From Streptococcus mitis (GTDB taxonomy: Bacteria > Bacillota > Bacilli > Lactobacillales > Streptococcaceae): 64,000 bases of DNA. Under the pieces are notes generated by a model. That model was not told where the DNA came from and searched no databases. It worked only from the letters and a program-made list of their open reading frames with translations. Made by a program: the position numbers and the translations under genes. Location of the stretch: contig NZ_WIJP01000001.1 of NCBI RefSeq assembly GCF_009496155.1, positions 160,569 to 224,568 of the forward strand, written 5' to 3'. Shown piece by piece: positions 1-8,332 of the stretch; positions within the stretch are counted from its first letter, which is position 1, and each line of letters opens with the position of its first letter.

Positions 1-153
1 AAGATTCTGGAAGATTATGAGATGAAATTGCACATGTACTCGGACTACATTGTCCGCAGTCAGATTTTTGACCAGATTTTGGAGCGCTATCCCAAGGATG
101 ACTTTCTGCAGGAGCAGATAGAAATTTTAACAAGCATTGATAATAGAGAATAA
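1..153 (+). CDS. ylxM: YlxM-like SRP-associated protein, C-terminal end only
   Basis: An open frame runs from the first base to the TAA at 151-153 and gives the last 50 residues of a protein ([20 protein letters not shown] and onward, ending SIDNRE). The charged helical tail and the position 11 bases before ffh match YlxM (UPF0122), a small HTH protein encoded just before ffh in Gram-positive bacteria and linked to the signal recognition particle. The start lies outside the window. The family call rests mainly on position and general character, because the HTH part is not visible. Confidence 0.75.
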
Positions 154-164
154 GAGGAAGAATA

Positions 165-1736
165 ATGGCATTTGAAAGTTTAACAGAACGTTTGCAGAAC
201 GTCTTTAAAAATCTACGCAAAAAAGGAAAAATATCAGAGGCTGATGTTCAAGAGGCAACCAAAGAGATTCGCTTGGCCTTGCTTGAAGCCGACGTTGCCT
301 TGCCCGTTGTAAAGGACTTTATCAAGAAAGTTCGTGAGCGTGCAGTCGGACATGAAGTCATTGATACCCTTAATCCTGCGCAACAGATTATCAAAATCGT
401 TGATGAGGAACTGACCGCCGTTTTAGGTTCTGATACGGCAGAGATTATCAAGTCACCTAAGATTCCTACAATCATCATGATGGTCGGTTTGCAGGGGGCT
501 GGTAAAACAACCTTTGCAGGTAAGTTGGCTAATAAACTCAAGAAAGAAGAAAATGCTCGTCCTTTGATGATTGCGGCGGATATTTATCGTCCTGCTGCCA
601 TTGACCAGCTTAAAACATTGGGACAACAGATTGATGTACCTGTTTTCGCTCTTGGAACAGAGGTACCAGCTGTGGAGATTGTTCGTCAAGGTTTGGAACA
701 AGCCCAAGCTAATCATAATGACTATGTCTTGATTGATACGGCAGGTCGTTTGCAGATTGATGAGCTTTTGATGAATGAACTTCGTGACGTGAAAGCACTA
801 GCCCAACCAAACGAAATTCTGCTCGTCGTTGATGCCATGATTGGTCAAGAAGCGGCCAATGTTGCGCGTGAGTTTAATGCTCAGTTAGAAGTCACTGGGG
901 TTATCCTTACCAAGATTGATGGGGACACTCGTGGTGGTGCGGCTCTATCTGTTCGTCACATTACTGGAAAACCAATCAAGTTCACTGGTACGGGTGAAAA
1001 GATTACGGACATTGAAACCTTCCACCCAGACCGTATGTCTAGCCGTATCCTTGGCATGGGGGATATGCTGACCTTAATTGAGAAAGCTTCTCAAGAATAC
1101 GATGAGCAAAAAGCCCTTGAAATGGCTGAGAAGATGCGTGAAAACACCTTTGATTTCAATGATTTCATCGATCAGTTGGATCAGGTGCAAAACATGGGAC
1201 CAATGGAAGACTTGCTCAAGATGATTCCAGGCATGGCCAACAATCCAGCCCTTCAAAACATGAAAGTGGATGAGCGCCAGATTGCGCGCAAACGTGCCAT
1301 TGTGTCTTCCATGACACCTGAAGAACGTGAAAATCCAGATTTGTTAAATCCAAGTCGTCGCCGTCGTATCGCTGCAGGTTCTGGAAATACCTTTGTCGAA
1401 GTCAATAAATTCATCAAGGACTTTAATCAGGCCAAACAACTCATGCAGGGTGTTATGTCTGGTGATATGAACAAGATGATGAAGCAGATGGGAATCAATC
1501 CAAACAACCTTCCAAAAAATATGCCAAATATGGGAGGAATGGATATGTCAGCCCTTGAAGGAATGATGGGACAAGGCGGTATGCCTGATTTGTCAGCTCT
1601 CGGAGGAGCAGGAATGCCGGATATGAGCCAGATGTTTGGAGGTGGACTCAAAGGTAAAATCGGTGAATTTGCCATGAAACAGTCTATGAAACGCATGGCT
1701 AATAAAATGAAGAAAGCAAAGAAGAAACGCAAGTAA
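165..1736 (+). CDS. ffh: Signal recognition particle protein Ffh (SRP54)
   Basis: SRP54 GTPase of 523 residues that binds signal peptides of nascent membrane and secreted proteins and works with 4.5S/scRNA and FtsY (encoded at 43862). The N domain (about 1-90) is followed by the G domain with the P-loop GLQGAGKTT near residue 107, DTAGRLQ near 190 and TKIDGDTRGG near 248. The C-terminal M domain is rich in Met and Gly and ends in a very basic tail. The ATG follows a purine-rich AAGAGGAAGAATA ribosome site and closely follows ylxM, so the two are probably co-transcribed. Length is normal for the family. Confidence 0.98.
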   Translation: MAFESLTERLQNVFKNLRKKGKISEADVQEATKEIRLALLEADVALPVVKDFIKKVRERAVGHEVIDTLNPAQQIIKIVDEELTAVLGSDTAEIIKSPKIPTIIMMVGLQGAGKTTFAGKLANKLKKEENARPLMIAADIYRPAAIDQLKTLGQQIDVPVFALGTEVPAVEIVRQGLEQAQANHNDYVLIDTAGRLQIDELLMNELRDVKALAQPNEILLVVDAMIGQEAANVAREFNAQLEVTGVILTKIDGDTRGGAALSVRHITGKPIKFTGTGEKITDIETFHPDRMSSRILGMGDMLTLIEKASQEYDEQKALEMAEKMRENTFDFNDFIDQLDQVQNMGPMEDLLKMIPGMANNPALQNMKVDERQIARKRAIVSSMTPEERENPDLLNPSRRRRIAAGSGNTFVEVNKFIKDFNQAKQLMQGVMSGDMNKMMKQMGINPNNLPKNMPNMGGMDMSALEGMMGQGGMPDLSALGGAGMPDMSQMFGGGLKGKIGEFAMKQSMKRMANKMKKAKKKRK

Positions 1737-1741
1737 GATAA

Positions 1742-1768
1742 AGGAAGGCCGCAGGGCTTTCCTTTTTT
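1742..1768 (+). terminator. Rho-independent terminator after ffh
   Basis: GGAAGGCC and GGGCTTTCC form an imperfect stem with a GCA loop, followed by a run of six T. It lies a few bases after the ffh stop. Confidence 0.7.
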
Positions 1769-1834
1769 AGAAAGAAGAAAAATGAGCACTTCCGTAGTTG
1801 GAAATGCTCGTTTTTTCGATGTGTTTAGATTCTT

Positions 1835-2026
1835 ATACTCAATGAAAATCAAAGAACAAACTAGAAAACTAGCCGCAGGTTGCTCAAAGCACTGCTTTGA
1901 GGTTGTAGATAAGACTGACAAAGTCAGCTCAAAACACTGTTTTGAGGTTGCAGATAGAACTGACGAAGTCAGTAACATATATCTACGGCGACGTTGACGT
2001 TGTTTGAAGAGATTTTCGAAGAGTAT
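1835..2026 (-). repeat. BOX element (A-B-C), boxA to boxC on the minus strand
   Basis: The block begins with the boxC end ATACTCAATGAAAATC and finishes with the boxA end GAAGAGATTTTCGAAGAGTAT. One boxB unit with the AAAACACTGTTTTGAG hairpin sits in the middle. It is nearly identical to the repeats at 7446, 25118 and 37763. The short frames across it on both strands are repeat-derived and not genes. The last base of boxA is also the last base of the uraA stop codon. Confidence 0.93.
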
Positions 2027-3309
2027 TAGTCTTTATTTTCGTATGGCAAGATCAAATTCAAGATGATTCCTGTCATGGCTGATAGGGCAGTACCTGAAAG
2101 GGTAACTGGACCGAGTTTAAGTATAGCTCCTCCAAGTCCAAGGACCAACATAGCACTTGCTATGATTAGGTTACGCATTTGACCAAAATCAACACGTTCT
2201 TTGATCAAGACTTTCAAACCGTTGCTGGCGATAACCCCATAGAGAAGGATTGACATACCACCAAGTACAGCATTTGGAATGGTTGAAATCAAGGCAGTGA
2301 ATTTACCAAGGAAGCTAAGGGCAATTGCGATAAAGGCAGCGTTACGGATAACTGAGACAGAAGCGATACGAGTCATACCGATAACCCCTGTATTTTCTCC
2401 GTAAGTTGTATTGGCTGGTCCACCAAGGAAGGCAGAAACAGAAGTTGCGATACCGTCACCAAGAAGAGTACGGTGAAGACCTGGTTCTTTCAAGAATTGA
2501 CGGCCACAGATTTGACCCAAAACAGTATGGTCTCCGATATGTTCAGAAATTGTTACGATAGCGATTGGCAAGATGGCGATGGTTTCTGGACCAAAGTAAA
2601 GATTGTATTCTTTAAAGGCACCACCTGTGCTAAATGGCAAGTAGAAACCAGGGATTTCAAACCAGTTAGCTTTAAGAACTGGCGTAAAGTCAACCAAACC
2701 AAGAGTTAGCGCGAAGAGGTAACCACCAATAATGGCAAAGAGGAATGGAATGATTCGTAGGAAGCCTTTTCCTTTGGTATTGATAAAGGCAGCAATCAAG
2801 AAAGTAACAACTGCTACAAGAGCATTTTTCCAGTTTCCATCAGCTACAAGACCAGCGTTGGTAACAGCTGAACCCGCAAGGCCAAGACCGATAACGATGA
2901 TCATAGGTCCGATGATGATTGGTGGCAAGAGTTTATCAATCCATTTTGTACCTGCAAAACGAACACCAGCAGCCACAAGGACATAGACCAAACCAGTCAA
3001 GATAACCCCTGTTTGAGCAGCAGATACATCACCACCCATTTCTTTCATAGCAAGCGACATTGCTGTGATAAAGGCAAATGAAGAACCTAGATAAACTGGA
3101 ACTCTAAAACCAGTTGAAATCATGTAGATGAGTGTTCCAACACCTGAAGCAAAAAGGGCAACAGATACAGGCATTCCCAAAATCAAGGGTACCAAGATGG
3201 TCGCACCAAACATGGCGAAAACGTGTTGGAAGCTAAGGAGAATTCCTTTGCCAGCCGAAGGACGTTGGTCAACGTCTAGTAACAAATCAACAGTTGATTC
3301 TTGTTTCAT
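2026..3309 (-). CDS. uraA: Uracil/xanthine permease (NCS2 family)
   Basis: Polytopic membrane protein of 427 residues of the nucleobase-cation symporter 2 family, taking up uracil by proton symport. Many hydrophobic segments are visible, plus the family-typical stretch GPETIAILPIAIVTISEHIG and, further on, GGPANTTYGENTGVIG, which carries substrate-binding residues in this family. The ATG at 3309 was chosen because GAGG lies just upstream in GTGAGGTTTATATG. A longer frame starting at 3333 lacks such a site. The upstream leader carries a PyrR-type binding loop and an attenuator, tying the gene to the pyr operon at 9.7-15.9 kb. Uracil specificity, rather than xanthine, is inferred from that leader. 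Confidence 0.93.
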   Translation of the reverse strand: MKQESTVDLLLDVDQRPSAGKGILLSFQHVFAMFGATILVPLILGMPVSVALFASGVGTLIYMISTGFRVPVYLGSSFAFITAMSLAMKEMGGDVSAAQTGVILTGLVYVLVAAGVRFAGTKWIDKLLPPIIIGPMIIVIGLGLAGSAVTNAGLVADGNWKNALVAVVTFLIAAFINTKGKGFLRIIPFLFAIIGGYLFALTLGLVDFTPVLKANWFEIPGFYLPFSTGGAFKEYNLYFGPETIAILPIAIVTISEHIGDHTVLGQICGRQFLKEPGLHRTLLGDGIATSVSAFLGGPANTTYGENTGVIGMTRIASVSVIRNAAFIAIALSFLGKFTALISTIPNAVLGGMSILLYGVIASNGLKVLIKERVDFGQMRNLIIASAMLVLGLGGAILKLGPVTLSGTALSAMTGIILNLILPYENKD

Positions 3310-3466
3310 ATAAACCTCACTTTTGGGCATCAAAAAAAGAGCCCATTATTTTACAGCAATAGGCCCTCAGAGTAAGACTTCTTTAAAATCTAGACTTTAA
3401 AGAGTTTCAAATATTTCTGCGTCTTCGTCACCTCACGGGATGACATTAAAAACCTTTGCTTGTGAT
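3310..3466 (-). promoter_or_regulatory. PyrR-type attenuator leader of uraA
   Basis: Read on the minus strand, the leader contains CATCCCGTGAGGTGACGA (about 3424-3441), which matches the conserved loop recognised by PyrR in pyr mRNA. It then has an imperfect hairpin at about 3341-3370 followed by seven T (3332-3338), just before the uraA ribosome site. The similar loop TGTCCCGTGAGGCAGG precedes pyrR. With UMP bound, PyrR would favour the terminator. The loop match is seen, and the mechanism is known for the family. Confidence 0.75.
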
Positions 3467-3495
3467 AGTATAGCAAAAATTACAAACTTTGTAAA
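3467..3495 (-). promoter_or_regulatory. Promoter of uraA
   Basis: On the minus strand TTTACA (3490-3495) and TATACT (3467-3472) are separated by 17 bases, directly upstream of the attenuator leader. Confidence 0.7.
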
Positions 3496-3514
3496 TATTT
3501 TTTTACTTAAAAAT

Positions 3515-4228
3515 TTAAAGCGGGCGTTTATTTGGCATGCCAGCCTTTCTTGGGTATTTGTTGGGCGTTTCTTTTTTCTTTTCTACCACTGTGATATAAC
3601 GCGGATCTCCATTTGGTAGGGCGTAGCTGAGATTGTCTTCGACCTTACTGAAGAGGAGATTGAGGGCATTCTTAGCTTCAAATAACTCCTCAGGCGCATT
3701 GCTGGCCTTGAGTGCCAATAGTTTTCCGCCAACCTTAAGGTAGGGAATAGTCAATTCAGACAAAACCTGCATGCGGGCAACCGCACGAGCCGTTACAAAA
3801 TCATATTGAGCACGGAAGTTCTTGTCTTGGGCAAAGTCTTCTGCACGTCCATGGTAGAAATGAACATTGTCCAAATTCAGTTCTTGAGCCAAGAGTTGGA
3901 GGAAGTTGATGCGCTTATTGAGTGAATCAATGATGGTCACATCTAACTGAGGATAGAGAATTTTTATCGGCAGACTTGGAAATCCTGCTCCAGCTCCGAT
4001 ATCAAGAAGTTTGATAGTTTCATTGGGAATCAAACCTTGAAGAATGGGTGCAATCGAATCGTAAAAATGTTTGAGATAAACTTCTTCCTTGTCCGTAATG
4101 GCTGTTAAATTAATCTTTTCATTCCACTCGACCAAGAGCTCAAAATAACGTTCAAATTGTTTTTTTTGCTGATCCGAAAGTGGAAGTTTTTGCTCGGCAA
4201 GCAAATTGTAAAATGTTTCTGGTTTCAT
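3515..4228 (-). CDS. rsmG: 16S rRNA (guanine-527-N7)-methyltransferase RsmG
   Basis: SAM-dependent methyltransferase (GidB/RsmG, 237 residues) that modifies G527 of 16S rRNA. Loss of it gives low-level streptomycin resistance in other bacteria. The SAM-binding motif [17 protein letters not shown] is near residue 70, followed by the acidic strand end DVTIID. RAVARM near 150 is family-typical. The start [10 protein letters not shown] at 4228 is preceded by AAGAAGGAAAACACT, a better ribosome site than that of the longer frame. The C-terminal tail is basic. It is divergent from lemA. Confidence 0.96.
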   Translation of the reverse strand: MKPETFYNLLAEQKLPLSDQQKKQFERYFELLVEWNEKINLTAITDKEEVYLKHFYDSIAPILQGLIPNETIKLLDIGAGAGFPSLPIKILYPQLDVTIIDSLNKRINFLQLLAQELNLDNVHFYHGRAEDFAQDKNFRAQYDFVTARAVARMQVLSELTIPYLKVGGKLLALKASNAPEELFEAKNALNLLFSKVEDNLSYALPNGDPRYITVVEKKKETPNKYPRKAGMPNKRPL

Positions 4229-4282
4229 AGTGTTTTCCTTCTTTAGTATCATCTTATTTTACCACAATCATAAAAAATTTGA

Positions 4283-4288
4283 TATACT
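4283..4288 (+). promoter_or_regulatory. Extended -10 promoter of lemA-htpX
   Basis: TTGATATACT gives a TGn-type extended -10 (TATACT at 4283-4288), 33 bases before lemA. No good -35 is visible at 17 bases. Confidence 0.5.
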
Positions 4289-4321
4289 GGTACTAATCTA
4301 AAAGTAGAAAGGACTTATATA

Positions 4322-4882
4322 ATGACTTGGATTATTCTTGGAGTTATCGCTCTTGTTGTTATTTTCGTGATTGTTAGCTATAACGGTTTGGTTAAGAATC
4401 GTATGCAAACAAAGGAGGCTTGGAGTCAGATTGATGTTCAGTTGAAACGTCGAAATGACCTTTTGCCAAACTTGATTGAAACTGTAAAAGGTTATGCCAA
4501 ATATGAAGGTTCTACCCTTGAAAAGGTGGCAGAACTGCGTAACCAAGTGGCGGCAGCAACTTCACCAGCAGAAGCTATGAAAGCTAGTGATGCCCTTACT
4601 CGTCAGGTTTCAGGTATTTTTGCAGTTGCAGAAAGTTATCCAGATTTGAAAGCTAGTGCAAATTTTGTTAAATTGCAAGAGGAGTTGACCAATACAGAAA
4701 ATAAAATTTCATACTCTCGTCAACTCTACAATAGTGTTGTCAGCAACTACAATGTAAAATTAGAAACTTTCCCAAGCAATATTATCGCTGGAATGTTTGG
4801 ATTTAAAGCAGCAGATTTCCTTCAAACTCCAGAAGAGGAAAAGGCAGTACCTAAAGTTGATTTTAGCGGTTTAGGTGACTAA
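4322..4882 (+). CDS. lemA: LemA family protein
   Basis: LemA-family protein of 186 residues. One N-terminal hydrophobic segment (about residues 2-22, [19 protein letters not shown]) anchors it with the helical rest on one face of the membrane. The [20 protein letters not shown] region followed by [17 protein letters not shown] is diagnostic of the family, and it ends with [21 protein letters not shown] precedes the ATG. The stop lies one base before the htpX start, so the pair is an operon, a common arrangement. The molecular role is unknown. Confidence 0.95.
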   Translation: MTWIILGVIALVVIFVIVSYNGLVKNRMQTKEAWSQIDVQLKRRNDLLPNLIETVKGYAKYEGSTLEKVAELRNQVAAATSPAEAMKASDALTRQVSGIFAVAESYPDLKASANFVKLQEELTNTENKISYSRQLYNSVVSNYNVKLETFPSNIIAGMFGFKAADFLQTPEEEKAVPKVDFSGLGD

Positions 4883-4883
4883 G

Positions 4884-5783
4884 ATGCTGTTTGATCAAAT
4901 TGCAAGCAATAAACGAAAAACCTGGGTTTTGTTGCTGGTATTTTTCCTACTCTTAGCTCTTGTTGGCTATGCGGTTGGTTACCTCTTTATGCGCTCGGGG
5001 CTTGGTGGTTTGGTTATCGCACTGATTATCGGCTTTATCTATGCCTTATCCATGATTTTTCAATCGACAGAGATTGTCATGTCCATGAATGGAGCGCGTG
5101 AGGTGGATGAGCAAACGGCACCAGACCTCTACCATGTAGTGGAAGATATGGCTATGGTGGCTCAGATTCCTATGCCTCGTGTTTTCATCATTGATGATCC
5201 AGCCTTAAATGCCTTTGCGACAGGTTCTAACCCTCAAAACGCGGCAGTTGCTGCGACGTCAGGTCTCCTAGCTATCATGAATCGTGAAGAACTAGAAGCA
5301 GTTATGGGACATGAAGTCAGTCATATTCGTAATTACGATATCCGTATTTCGACTATTGCTGTTGCCCTTGCTAGTGCTATCACCATGCTTTCTAGTATGG
5401 CAGGTCGTATGATGTGGTGGGGTGGCGCAGGTAGCAGACGAAGTGACGATGATCGAGAAGGAAATGGCTTAGAGATCATTATGCTAGTGGTTTCCCTCCT
5501 AGCTATTGTGCTGGCACCTCTTGCTGCCACCTTGGTACAACTAGCTATTTCTCGTCAGAGGGAATTCCTAGCTGATGCTTCTAGTGTTGAGTTGACGCGC
5601 AATCCTCAAGGAATGATAAATGCTCTAGGTAAGTTGGATAATAGTAAACCGATGAGTCGTCCTGTCGATGATGCCAGCAGTGCACTTTATATCAATGATC
5701 CTAAGAGAGGGGGAGGGTTCCAAAAACTCTTTTATACCCACCCACCTATCTCAGAACGGATTGAACGTTTAAAACATATGTAA
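4884..5783 (+). CDS. htpX: Membrane zinc metalloprotease HtpX
   Basis: HtpX-type M48 peptidase of 299 residues involved in membrane-protein quality control. Two N-terminal membrane spans (about 15-35 and 36-56) precede the zinc motif HEVSH near residue 140, and two more spans follow (about 155-175 and 190-215). The third metal ligand is expected in [12 protein letters not shown] near 227. The ATG at 4884 lies directly after the lemA stop. A GTG at 4875 in the same frame would overlap lemA and is less likely. The C terminus [14 protein letters not shown] is typical. Confidence 0.96.
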   Translation: MLFDQIASNKRKTWVLLLVFFLLLALVGYAVGYLFMRSGLGGLVIALIIGFIYALSMIFQSTEIVMSMNGAREVDEQTAPDLYHVVEDMAMVAQIPMPRVFIIDDPALNAFATGSNPQNAAVAATSGLLAIMNREELEAVMGHEVSHIRNYDIRISTIAVALASAITMLSSMAGRMMWWGGAGSRRSDDDREGNGLEIIMLVVSLLAIVLAPLAATLVQLAISRQREFLADASSVELTRNPQGMINALGKLDNSKPMSRPVDDASSALYINDPKRGGGFQKLFYTHPPISERIERLKHM

Positions 5784-5787
5784 AAGG

Positions 5788-5813
5788 AATCCAGAGGTCG
5801 TCTCTGGATTTTT
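5788..5813 (+). terminator. Terminator after htpX
   Basis: AATCCAGAG and CTCTGGATT form a perfect nine-pair stem around GTCGT, followed by TTT. It may also serve the convergent ABC-F gene. Confidence 0.75.
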
Positions 5814-5827
5814 GCTATGTTGCAAAT

Positions 5828-7354
5828 TTATAAATCTTCTAAATTAACTACCTCCAGACCGTGTTCTGTTAAGCGATAGATGGTCGAACAGACTTCTTTT
5901 AAGAAACGACGGTCATGCGAAACAGTGATGAGACCGCCTGGATAGGTTGCAAAGAGTTTTCTAATTTCGGGTTGAGAAGTTGGAGAAAAATTTCGTGTGG
6001 GTTCATCCAGCAGGAGAAAGTTTGGTTTGAGTAAGACTAAATCTAAAAGCAGGAGTTTACCCTGTTGCCCGCCAGATAAGGAGCGAATTTGATGCTGCAT
6101 TTCTGGATAACTGAAATTGAGACTGGCTAAGTGAGATTGGATTTTCTGCAGTTCCTCTTTTTCCCCAGTTTTGCTGAGATAGGCGATTGGGGATAAATTC
6201 AATTGCAGTTTTTTGTGGTAATCTTGTGGCATAAAACCAAGTGAAATCTCTCTTTTTGCGCTAAGCAGTTGTTGCAACTTGGATAGCAGAGTCGATTTTC
6301 CAACACCATTTGGCCCGATGATACCGATTTTATCTTGGGCACGGACAGTTAGTTGTAGTTCTTGCATCAAAATTCGCTCGCCAATGGACAAATTTTCTTT
6401 TTCCAGTTGGATTAAGACTTTGGATGCCGGTAATGGCTGTATATCCGAGAAGAAAAGTTGAATGTGTTCTTCTTCAAGTGGCTTTTGGGTCATGGCCTGA
6501 GCTAGCTTTTCGTAGCGTTTTTCTTGAGAGAGGACAGTTTTCATCTTTTTAGCCAATAGGCGCCCAGCAGTACTATCTTTGGTAGCTCGCAGCGCAGTTT
6601 CTACATTTTGCTTGACTCGCCGATGTTTTTCCATGGTTTTATCGTAGGCTCTTTGGTCGTTAGCAGCTTGCTGGCTTTGTTTGGCAAAATTAGCCTTTCT
6701 CTGGTCGCTATAGCTATCATAGTCTAAATGCTCTACTAGCGTTTTTGCTTCTTTACGGTGCTTGACCAGTCGCAAGTGGACAATAGTATTAGCCGTTTCA
6801 GAAAGGAAGTCTTCATCATGGGAAATGAAAATAACAGTTTGCCTAATCTTGCGAATCTGACCTTTTAGCCATTCAACTGTTTCAAGGTCCAAGTCATTTG
6901 AAGGTTCATCTAAAAATAGAATCTCAAAGGGTTTGGCTAACTCATGGATGAGCTGAATTTTCAAAGCTTCGCCCCCTGATAGACTGCCAATATTTTGGTC
7001 ACTAGCGAAGCGATCGCTATCAAAATGCAACTCCTCAGCCAAACGATAAAGAATACTGTAGTCTAAATCAATAGAAGACAAAAAGAAGTAGTCGTGTAAA
7101 CTTATATTTTTCAGCTCCTTGGGGAGTTTTTGAGGAATGTAGGCCAGTGACTGATAGTCAGACTGGATGTCTCCCTTGATAGTGAAAGTAGGCAATGCTT
7201 CTCCCATTAAGGCTCGCAGCAATGTTGATTTGCCATTTCCTTCCTCTCCAATAATAGCTACCTTTTCCCCATCCTGGATGGTCATGCTTAGATCAGAGAC
7301 AAGGTCTCGTAAATCTTTGTTTTGTGTGATGGTCAGGTGATTGATTTTTATCAT
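5828..7354 (-). CDS. ABC-F ATPase, Lsa/Msr-type ribosome-protection protein
   Basis: ABC-F protein of 508 residues with two nucleotide-binding domains and no membrane span. Domain 1 has Walker A GEEGNGKST (about 35), signature SLSGGEALKIQL (about 125) and LFLDEPSNDLD. Domain 2 has GPNGVGKST (about 345), SLSGGQQGKLLLL and LLLDEPTRNFSP. The last motif is typical of the Lsa/Vga/Msr antibiotic-resistance branch, in which the protein displaces lincosamide-, pleuromutilin- or streptogramin-type drugs from the ribosome. The charged linker lies at about 190-300. The ATG at 7354 follows AGAAAGGGCAATCAT. A longer frame from 7420 has no support. A leader with a three-codon uORF and two terminator-like hairpins lies upstream. 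Drug specificity cannot be read from sequence. Confidence 0.9.
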   Translation of the reverse strand: MIKINHLTITQNKDLRDLVSDLSMTIQDGEKVAIIGEEGNGKSTLLRALMGEALPTFTIKGDIQSDYQSLAYIPQKLPKELKNISLHDYFFLSSIDLDYSILYRLAEELHFDSDRFASDQNIGSLSGGEALKIQLIHELAKPFEILFLDEPSNDLDLETVEWLKGQIRKIRQTVIFISHDEDFLSETANTIVHLRLVKHRKEAKTLVEHLDYDSYSDQRKANFAKQSQQAANDQRAYDKTMEKHRRVKQNVETALRATKDSTAGRLLAKKMKTVLSQEKRYEKLAQAMTQKPLEEEHIQLFFSDIQPLPASKVLIQLEKENLSIGERILMQELQLTVRAQDKIGIIGPNGVGKSTLLSKLQQLLSAKREISLGFMPQDYHKKLQLNLSPIAYLSKTGEKEELQKIQSHLASLNFSYPEMQHQIRSLSGGQQGKLLLLDLVLLKPNFLLLDEPTRNFSPTSQPEIRKLFATYPGGLITVSHDRRFLKEVCSTIYRLTEHGLEVVNLEDL

Positions 7355-7390
7355 ATGATTGCCCTTTCTAGAATGTCGATTGTGCATAAC

Positions 7391-7417
7391 AAAAAGCTCT
7401 ACTTTACCTAGTAGAGC
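7391..7417 (-). terminator. Attenuator-like hairpin just before the ABC-F gene
   Basis: On the minus strand GCTCTACT-AGGTAA-AGTAGAGC forms a perfect eight-pair hairpin followed by TTTTTG, ending about 37 bases before the ABC-F start. It looks like an intrinsic terminator placed in the gene's own leader. Confidence 0.6.
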
Positions 7418-7445
7418 CAAAATCTATGTCAAAAAAACTCTATTA

Positions 7446-7641
7446 ATACTCTTCGAAAATCTCTTCAAACCACGTCAGCGTCGCCTTACCGTAGATATGG
7501 TTACTGACTTCGTCAGTTCTATCCGCAACCTCAAAACAGTGTTTTGAGCTGACTTCGTCAGTCTTATCTACAACCTCAAAGCAGTGCTTTGAGCAACCTG
7601 CGGCTAGCTTCCTAGTTTGCTCTTTGATTTTCATTGAGTAT
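7446..7641 (+). repeat. BOX element (A-B-C)
   Basis: Runs from ATACTCTTCGAAAATCTC (boxA) to TTTTCATTGAGTATA (boxC end) with one boxB. It is the same composition as the element at 1835 in the opposite orientation. It lies within the presumed leader of the ABC-F gene, between its two terminator-like hairpins. Confidence 0.93.
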
Positions 7642-7682
7642 AAAATGCCAGAAAAAGAGCATAAAAGAGCACACAAAAAGAG

Positions 7683-7727
7683 ACAAAAACAAGATCTACT
7701 AAATAAAGTTTCTTTATTTGATAGACT
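7683..7727 (-). terminator. Leader terminator abutting the uORF
   Basis: On the minus strand arms at 7712-7727 and 7692-7708 pair (AAATAAAG with CTTTATTT, plus a TCTA/TAGA outer part) and are followed by TTGTTTTTGTCT. The base of the stem touches the stop codon of the three-codon uORF, so a ribosome held there would block the hairpin. Confidence 0.6.
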
Positions 7728-7738
7728 TAGTTGTTCAT
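7727..7738 (-). CDS. Three-codon upstream ORF (Met-Asn-Asn) in the ABC-F leader
   Basis: ATG AAC AAC TAA on the minus strand is preceded by GGAGGTAAGGGAGAC, an unusually good ribosome site for such a short frame. The stop codon lies exactly at the foot of the terminator-like hairpin at 7683-7727. Very short uORFs in attenuators are known for antibiotic-responsive genes, including ABC-F genes. Here the arrangement is seen and the function is inferred. Confidence 0.5.
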   Translation of the reverse strand: MNN

Positions 7739-7769
7739 GTCTCCCTTACCTCCGATTATTAGTACCTCT

Positions 7770-7798
7770 ATCCTATACCTTTAAGGATATTTTGTCAA
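7770..7798 (-). promoter_or_regulatory. Probable promoter of the ABC-F leader
   Basis: TTGACA (7793-7798, minus) with TAGGAT 17 bases on, or TATAGG at 15. It starts just after the stop of the 113-residue gene, so it would drive the uORF, attenuator and ABC-F gene. Confidence 0.5.
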
Positions 7799-7821
7799 CA
7801 GAAAACTGACAATTCTAATCT

Positions 7822-8163
7822 CTAGAATCCAAAAACAGGCCCATAAAGAGTCAGTACGTGTTTGACATGCTCGTAATGGAATCTATCATAGTTTCGCCAA
7901 GCAGTGCGTGCTTGATCGTTTAGTTTTAGGCTACCCAGTCCAATGAGAAGACTGGTAGGTTTGTAAAATTTCTCAAGGTCAATTAAGATACTGTTGTCCA
8001 ACTTTTCCACTTTTTTGATCTCTTGTTTGATCTCTTGCAGAGTAGTATTTACCAGCTCTTGTAGTCGAATATCATCTGCCCTACCCTGTTTGCAGCTTTG
8101 GAAACTTTTATTTAACTCGGATAGGAGTTGGGTTGCATTAGTAATGAGTTCTTTGTTTTCCAT
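7822..8163 (-). CDS. Small helical cytoplasmic protein, unknown function
   Basis: A 113-residue protein with no signal peptide or membrane span and an obvious pattern of amphipathic helices (NATQLLSELNKSFQSC, LQELVNTTLQEIKQEIKKVE). The C-terminal part is more aromatic (RNYDRFHYEHVKHVL). The start is well supported by AAGGAGGATGCTCAC. Size and helical content resemble enterocin-A-type bacteriocin immunity proteins, but I see no diagnostic motif and do not assign that function. It lies upstream of the ABC-F gene on the same strand. Confidence 0.7.
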   Translation of the reverse strand: MENKELITNATQLLSELNKSFQSCKQGRADDIRLQELVNTTLQEIKQEIKKVEKLDNSILIDLEKFYKPTSLLIGLGSLKLNDQARTAWRNYDRFHYEHVKHVLTLYGPVFGF

Positions 8164-8298
8164 GTGAGCATCCTCCTTGATCTGCTGTATTATTGCCTAT
8201 AGTATAGCACTAAAAAACAAAGATATCATAGTAAATATGTTAAAAAACTCGAATTTCAATTATAAAGTTTGCTGTGCTGATTTGTAGCCTTTTCGTGG

Positions 8299-8304
8299 TA
8301 TAAT
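8299..8304 (+). promoter_or_regulatory. Extended -10 promoter of yceD-nth
   Basis: CGTGGTATAAT contains TGn followed by TATAAT (8299-8304), 28 bases before the yceD start. The -35 is poor. Confidence 0.6.
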
Positions 8305-8332
8305 CAAGAGAGTAAATCTTTATGGAGGAAGT

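Noticed and set aside
1782..1997. Short open frames across the BOX elements (for example 1782-1997, 1427-1978 minus, 7443-7676 minus)
   Set aside because: They are made of repeat sequence, have no ribosome sites and recur with each BOX copy.
7822..8163. Assigning bacteriocin immunity to the 113-residue protein
   Set aside because: Only size and helix content agree; no diagnostic motif or bacteriocin gene is nearby.
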